Source of the DNA: Rheum nobile
Lineage: Eukaryota; Streptophyta; Magnoliopsida; Caryophyllales; Polygonaceae
NCBI GenBank assembly: GCA_027886185.1
Contig: WOAB01000527.1
Coordinates: 1,550,001 to 1,614,000 of the forward strand
DNA: 64,000 nt
Direction: 5' to 3'
This document shows, piece after piece, positions 57,484 to 64,000 of the stretch (position 1 is its first letter; each line of letters begins with the position of its first letter). Both the position numbers and the translations under genes were made by a program. The notes beneath the pieces are model-generated. The model had not been told where the DNA came from, searched no databases, and was given only the letters and a program-made list of their open reading frames with translations.

Positions 57484-59969
57484 TCAAGAGAAAGATACCG
57501 CCTTTTGAAATATCCTCTGGCCTGGCGCGAGGATCGCTAGAGGATCATAGCTTTGTTTCCTTTGCCTAAAGATTTCCCATTTTGCCCTCCCAAAGTGTGC
57601 TCTCCAATCATCTTGTGTTGTGTAGTGTGGAAGATACTGCTTAGCTCCAACGCCGGCGGTTTCACAGTAATCAAGAATCCTCTTGTTCTGTGCCAAGATG
57701 CAGTCCAACCCATCAGATCCTGTGGAATCTGGAACTGCAGAGGTCAAGAAAGCCACCAAGTAGAAAACATCTTCCTCTGGTATCACAACTGATGTTCTGT
57801 TATCCCACCTGCCAAAACAAAGAGTGGTAAAAAACTATAGTGCAGTTAAAAGTAAAAAAAAAACATAAAGAAGACTGAAGAGCAGTAAGTAATTTTTTAC
57901 TTTGATCTGTTGACTGGGTAAATGAGAATGGGCCCATTGCTGGTGTCTGTTAAAATGTGGCCAAAGACACGTTTGGCGAATGTGTGCATCTTGCTTCTTG
58001 GGATGAGTAGATTGAGCCATGGATGTGGAACTTCCCACAGCCCCTTTGATCGGAGCTTGATCTCTGACACGTGGACTCTGTCTAGGAAGTCCACGTATGC
58101 AACTTCTGATACAAATAGTGTGGATGGAATGTAGCTTAACTGTGACAGTAGCCTCTCAATTTCCTGCATCAAGACCATTAAAAAAAAAGTTGTTCGATCT
58201 TTAGTATTTGTATGAAACCAGTTAATCCAGGGGCGGACATTTATTATTATAATAATATTAATAAATATAAGAAAACGCATAGGATTATAATTGAATAACG
58301 TCTTTAGACGTGTCGTATTATGAAATTATTGCATATTCAACTTTTGAGACATTTCATAACATTTCAACCATAGTTGTTCCAACTTGCAACATGTAAAAAA
58401 TACTAACTTCACATACAAAAATAAAAAAGTAGACGTGGTACTTCAAAATCACTTTCTTCGAAAGCTAACTAATAATTTTGAAAAATTATTAGTGAAAAAA
58501 ATAAAAATAAACATAATGCTTCTAGAAAAAAAAAAAACATTAAAAATAAAGATTTAAAAAAAAATTAAGTAAAAATACAATAAAAATTATATTTTATTTT
58601 TTAAAGAAATGTAAGGGTATAAAAGTGTAAAAAATGCTAAAAAGACAAGTGTTTGACGTTATTGGAGGTACCTGATTTGCAAGATCAAGCTCATCTGTTT
58701 TATAATACTTTGCCACTTCTAAGCAGAACAAGATTTTGCCATCTGACATAAAGTGGGTTGCTTGAACAGGATCGTGTGGATTGAAAGAGGATCTCCAGTT
58801 GTTCAAGAGACCGGTTCGGTTTATTATAACGAACCCTTCGATGTAGTCAAACGTGTGCTTTGTACAAGAAATCAGATGTTCTTGGTCTTTTGTAAATGTG
58901 TCAAAATCTGAGTACAACACTCTGATCCATTTCACCTGTTCATAGTTCATAACAACATCAGTTTTTACTTGGAAAAAAAAATGTTATCTTCATGGATTTT
59001 GATGTGTACGAACCATATCTGGTGCTGGTTCGAGGGCGATCCTGGCTCGGGTTATGACTCCAAACTGCCCCAATCCTCCAAGAACACTGTGGAAAAGCTC
59101 TGTGTTCTGCTCCTCTGAGCAGTTTATTAACTGTCCTTTTCCTGTATCAAAAGTTGTGTCCCATTGTATTTATAGAAGTACAAAACTGCCCCAATCCTTC
59201 CGTATAGAAAAGATTGTCATTTTAGGCGTTTAGGTAATAATTTATTGGTAATTATTGTCTGAGAATATAGAATAATTATTGTATTTTTTAATAAGTGTGT
59301 TAAACTGTAGAATGACAATCTTGTTTATACGGAAGCAACAGTATGTCCTAATATCCATAATTATCTTAACAAACCTGTGACGACCTCCAACTGGTGGACA
59401 TTGTTGATCTGGGGGCCGTGTCGAAACGCCTGGCCACTGATGCCAGCGTTGGACAACGTGCCTCCAACGGTCAGGTGCAAGTAGTCTGTCCAAGATTTCG
59501 GGGTCAACCCGAATCTGAGACATTCTTTAAGGATGGTTATCCACAACTCCCCTGAGGAGACGTCGACATAAGGAGGTTGTTGGCCATTGTTGTGTACCTT
59601 GATGAGCTCATGCCTTTGGAGTGACTCCATGTTGATCACAATCCCTTGGTGGGCTTGTGATTGGCCTTGGAGTGAGTGGCCATGGCCTCTTGCTGCAATT
59701 GTTAGGTTTGAGTTCAGCCCCATTTGGTGAACATACTTGACAATTGTGGCAATGTCTGAGGCTGATTTTGGGTGCAGGATTGCCATGGGTTGTAGCTGGT
59801 AAATGTTACCGAAATCTCGAGCGACGTTTTGGAGGTCATCAAAGGCGAAATACCCATCTAGAGGAAGCTTGTTTAGTGAAGGAAGGAGGAAGCTAGAGCA
59901 ACATAAAGATGGAAGATTGGCTATGATCAAAAGGGTTTTTATAAAAAGGATAATCACACTAAGTTTCAT
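57484..59969 (-). CDS. CKX: cytokinin dehydrogenase (CKX), CKX1/CKX6-like
   Basis: Five exons on the minus strand: 59969-59375, 59141-59014, 58935-58672, 58163-57901 and 57808-57484; phases agree and give 524 residues. The enzyme oxidatively removes the side chain of isoprenoid cytokinins, using FAD. A hydrophobic N-terminal signal (MKLSVIILFIKTLLIIANL) predicts entry to the secretory path. The FAD-linked histidine lies in RGHGHS (His about 98), and the catalytic Asp in WTDYLHLTVGG (about 162). Other family blocks are GGLGQFGVITRARI, VKWIRVLYSDF, GLWEVPHPWLNLL and, at the C terminus, PGQRIFQK. Overall wording is closest to Arabidopsis CKX1/CKX6 from memory; the tail after PGQRIFQK is short. 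A TATATA about 105 bases upstream (near 60077) may be the TATA box. Intron 1 carries a small MITE-like foldback. Confidence 0.96.
59197..59335. mobile_element. 139-bp MITE-like foldback in intron 1 of the CKX gene
   Basis: CTTCCGTATAGAAAAGATTG (59197 on) and its inverted partner ending at 59335 match at 23 of 25 positions around an AT-rich core. No clear target duplication was found. Just before it, AAACTGCCCCAATCCT (59183-59198) duplicates 16 bases of CKX exon 2 (59062-59077). Confidence 0.65.
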
Positions 59970-62570
59970 TGTGTGTGTTTTGGGTTTTTGGTTCTTGGGA
60001 GAAACAAGGAAGAAAATGAAGCAAGCTAGGGAGTTTTAAAGCTCCAATCTTTAGTAGTGATATAGAAAGGTAACAATATATAGGAATTAATGGCTGCCTA
60101 ACTTTTTAGTGGTATCTCTTGTGTGGTAAGCCAATAGATATGCCGACTTCAACACAAGTAAAAGATGCACAGATTTCTCCAAATCTGGTGGCACTTTTAT
60201 TCCCCACATCCACTGCTTTTTTCCTAACAACAAGAAGGTGTAAGTATATAGTTTCTTCATATACATACATTTTTTGCTTTTTTGCATAGCTTTGTGATCA
60301 GAATGCATAATCTTTGAATCTTTGTTCTCCAGATATTGTGAAAGGATAAAAAGTATGATATGTGTCTCAATTACATGGAAGAACATATCAATGGGTCCGA
60401 AAGATTCAATCTTGAATTATGAAAACCATTTTGGATATTATTTTTTTATCACAAAGGAAGGTCAATGATAGACATGGGATGACAGAAACTAAGCCAATGA
60501 AACTGATTTTGATTTCTACCCATTCTTTTTCATTGGCCAATGGAAGCATGAAATGTGTCAAATTATAGCTAGTACTACAGAAATTTGATTTGTTCCTTCT
60601 GTTGGAAATTGGAATCATAAACAGAAAGATTAAAATTCAAAATATAGGTTTCATTTTAAATTTTAAATTTTAAATAATGATTTATTGGTGGGTTACAAGG
60701 CTTGTTATTAAAAGTTATACATATTGGTAAAAAATAAGAAAAATTTATAGTGTTTTAATGTACTTACTAATTACATTTCTAAATACTTGTGTAAATGATT
60801 AAATATGACATTTTTTAGTGAACGGATGGAGTATTTATGTGTGGAAAAAGATGCTATCTTTCTATGTGACACATCATCTTGATGTTGTTGTACATGCATG
60901 TGAAGTTTCTTCTCTTTTTGTTCATAGTTAGGTCATTCTCAGCAGCAAGTAAAGACAATGTTTTTGGAGCATGATGATTAAATGTGTCTAAGCTACAAGG
61001 AGCCAAATGTTAGAGAGGTATGAATGTTAGCTTTCTTTAAAGCTTGCTTTATACAAGTTGCATTAGTTTATGACTAGTACTAGTTTGTTTGGTAATGTGA
61101 AATAGACACTACTACATGTTTCCTCATTAAGTGGATTCAATCAGATTGTGAGATTTCCTTGTTTCTATATGAATGGAGATCCTCACATAATCCCACTGAT
61201 TTTTGTAACTAGGAGTGATTGTTTGTCAAAGCTTAAAAGCTAGCTAGGGCGCCTAGTAAAGATGTAACATAATTATAATTCGAATGCCATTCATTTGGTT
61301 CCCATACACAAATTAAAGCCATTGATTCTCACCAAACTTAATTGGCTGCCAATCCTTTATTAAAGCAGTGTTTTTAATTGTATGGGTTACAAATTTGCTT
61401 ATTTTCATGCATTCATTTAATTTTGCATTTGGGTCATTTCATATATGTTTTATTACTTTAAAATTTCACGTAGAGTACTTAAAAACAACTATAAATTACT
61501 CAGCTTTTTACCGCAAAAATTACTGACGAAATCAGAGTGGTGAATTATTAGTGATTTTTTTCACAACCTAGGGTGATCCACTTTACACCTAATAGCTAGA
61601 CTTAAACTCGAAACCTCTAATTAAGGGGTTGTTTGTTAGTTATGTTTTCGATCAGTTTTTTGATTTTTTTTCAAAACTATTAACAGATTTCTGGAAACTA
61701 GATGGCAGTTTGAAAACTAAGATGAGTACTATGATATGACATATTTGAAAACAAATTATCAATACACTTACCAAATAAACCCTAAACTAATATTCCCAAA
61801 AAGACACCACCTCGGCCGCCCAACACTTATGGTATCCAATTAACAGTATACGTGTCCTTCAGGAAAAATATTGAAGCTTAAGTGGGTCCCAACACTTAAG
61901 GTATCCAATTAACAAAACAGTGTTTTATTTCAACTATAAACCTGTGCATGTCAATCTTACCACATGTGTGGGTTGCAGGTGGGCCCCACCTCTTCCTCTT
62001 TGGAATATAATCATAAAGTTTACCACTAATCTTGAATTGCCATTTCTGTTTATTTATATATGAGTTGTTTATGGTGGCCGGTCTCTTTATTTGAATGATT
62101 AATTAAGATTAGGTAGATTAGCATATTGATTTGAGATGAAAAATAGCTTTAATGTTTCAGTTCACACCCTGTTTATGGTGTGTGTCGCTGTGTAATCCAA
62201 CATATATATAAGTATTCCTTTTTAGGCGACGAGTGATCTAATGTTTGATTTGTATGTTGGAAAATAAAACATGAGCTTGATCAAAATGCGGCTTTTATAA
62301 TAGTTCTTCGAAAATATTTTTAAGTTTCGATCATAATTCATATGATGTGAGTACAAGCTTATGTACATGTACAAAGGGGGCAATTGTTTTGCATATTGAT
62401 ATTAGCATTGATCTTTCTTTAAATAAACCGTCAGCATATCTCGAATCTAAAAGATATTACAATTTTGATACTTGTGAGATCGAGTTAATCTTTGATTTGG
62501 ATGATTTGCAAGTTAACATATGTTACACATCATTATTTTACATGTAAACAATAGTCATGTATGTGTCAAT
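59970..62570. other. CKX upstream region and intergenic DNA
   Basis: The first few hundred bases are the presumed CKX promoter. Further out no gene or definable element is seen; a short direct repeat GGTATCCAATTAACA occurs near 61833 and 61900. Confidence 0.5.
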
Positions 62571-62574
62571 CGGT

Positions 62575-62935
62575 GGTTCTGGTTCATGGACCGGAATCAC
62601 CGCCGGTTTGGTTATGGTTTTTCCCGTTTTTTCAGGTTTGATTACCCGGTTTAAAAAATAATTATAAAAAAGTATGAAAAATATTATTATGTGTTTTGAA
62701 ACTGTATAAAAAAAGACATTAAATCAAAATAGTTAAATTATTAAAAAAAATATTTTTTTATAAGAAATATAAGATTTTTTTAATTATTATTAAGGGTTGA
62801 ACCGACACTTCAAGAGACATAAACCTGAACCGATCAGACCTTGAACCGTCGGTCCGATTCCGGTCCAACCGGTTCAGAGTTTGATCGGATTTGACCCGAT
62901 CCGGTTTTGGGACGGTTCGCCAGTTCAGGCTCACA
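62575..62935. repeat. palindrome-rich block, possible hAT-like MITE without clear ends
   Basis: GGTTCATGGACCGGAATC...GCCGGTTT on the left is mirrored by AACCGTCGGTCCGATTCCGG...CCGGTTC on the right around an AT-rich core, like the two hAT MITEs at 43.8 and 45.2 kb. I could not identify terminal repeats or a target duplication. Confidence 0.4.
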
Positions 62936-63359
62936 TATAGACAACTCTATTGTCAAAGCGCAATATGCACTTATTGCGATAGCCTAATTTTATCAAAAGG
63001 TCACTCATTTTAGATTTTTGGATCAAATTCTTAATTTTAATTTTTGAAAGTGAAATCTCACCACATAAGTTAAAGTTCAATTTTAGTTGCACGTAACCTC
63101 GAAAGGAATATGATATAGAACCCACTTTTGACCATAATAGTTGCATGCGTGGTCTACAATAAAATTTAGATTACATTGACGTTATACGTAGTTTAGATTT
63201 ACATTGTATAATAAGGGTCGGATGTGGTGCGAAAGGACATTAGGATGAAAAATAAGAATAAATATAAATTATTTGATCTCAAATTTAAAAAGAAAGAAAG
63301 AAATAATTCGGTTGTATCGGATTTTATTTGAAAAAAAAGAGTATTTTTGTGGGAAAATA

Positions 63360-64000
63360 TGAGCATGTGAATGTATATGCGTTTTTTTTTAATTCGCCAG
63401 CACATACAACACAAAAAGTATGAACATACAGACTTATTTTCATGCACATATAGGCAAAATCTATGTATTTTTTAATTCATTCACATAAAGTCAAATGAAA
63501 CACAAACTTGTGCACATTCAAATGAAACATAAACTTATGCACATTTCAAAAAATGCATGAGTTTTTGTCTGCATGTGCATGAGTTTTCACTTAAAGACAA
63601 ACAAATATTCATACACATACAAGTACAAACGTGTGCACATTCTAAGAAGTGCATCAGTTTTTACATGTATGTAAAGAGTTTTCACTTACACAAAGTCACA
63701 CATATACATGTACAAACTTGTGCGCGTCTAGGATCAGAAGTGCATAAGTTTTTGCCTATATGTGCATGAATTTTCACTTGCACAAAGTCATATACATTTT
63801 TATTTCTAGAAAATATGTATGTGTAAAATCATACACACCTAGTACAAACTACATGCATATACAGGTAGAAAAGCATGCACTTCAAACAAAATGCATTGTA
63901 TGCACATACAGTTCAAAACTCATGCATATTTTAACCCCAAAAAATAATATATATATAAGTAATTGTTAGATGCACATACAGGTTAAAATTCAGGTACATG
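63360..64000. repeat. TGCATGAGTTTT/TGCACAT motif block at the window edge
   Basis: Repeated units such as GTGCATGAGTTTTCACTTA, ACAAACTTGTGCACATT and CATACACATACA fill the last 640 bases and run off the window. They resemble, but are not the same as, the CATGCAC carpet of the 23-40 kb MULE. Confidence 0.6.

Noticed and set aside
1..64000. tRNA or rRNA genes
   Set aside because: No tRNA-like cloverleaf with B-box or rRNA core sequence was noticed by eye; a covariance-model scan would be needed to exclude them.

Overview
This window is nuclear DNA from a flowering plant, most likely a eudicot. The evidence is AT-rich intergenic sequence, multi-exon genes with GT/AG introns, two ordinary plant gene families, and plant-type transposons filling most of the rest. 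I cannot name the species; an asterid such as a Lamiales member is only a guess.

Two host genes look intact. A CCCH zinc-finger/RRM protein gene (+ strand, CDS 12173-14932, 8 coding exons, 681 codons) sits behind a long pyrimidine-rich leader that contains an intron and a small spliced upstream ORF. A cytokinin dehydrogenase gene (- strand, 59969-57484, 5 exons, 524 codons) degrades cytokinins after secretion.

Region by region: 1-8909 is a truncated Mutator-like element (MULE) with a transposase fused to an OTU cysteine protease, a small unrecognised ORF, a very regular long hairpin locus, and a plant mobile domain gene. Fourteen copies of one 23-bp GC-rich palindrome lie in front of its transcription units. 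16.5-18.4 kb is a MULE-like non-autonomous element carpeted with an ATGAATATC-type motif. 18.4-21.4 kb is a Helitron with an internal tandem duplication. About 22.96-40.98 kb is a second large MULE with a decayed FAR1-type transposase and a convergent decayed Ulp1-type protease gene, carpeted with CTCATGCACC-type repeats. Nested inside it is a CACTA element with exact ends (33463-39197, TSD AAC) that carries its own Ulp1-like protease and GC-rich subterminal palindromes. 41.2-47.5 kb holds four small DNA elements with visible terminal inverted repeats or termini (a Harbinger-type, two hAT and one GAGCATC-type MITE) plus a Helitron 3' end. 49094-55787 is a full-length but dead LINE with an 11-bp target duplication.

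The most interesting signals are these: the 23-bp palindrome placed ahead of every transcription unit of the first MULE; the roughly 236-bp-arm hairpin downstream of one such promoter; the recurrence of ubiquitin/SUMO-directed cysteine proteases (OTU, Ulp1, Ulp1) in three unrelated transposon proteins; and the habit of each element to fill its non-coding DNA with its own private short motif. All coordinates and splice sites were read by eye; no database search was run.
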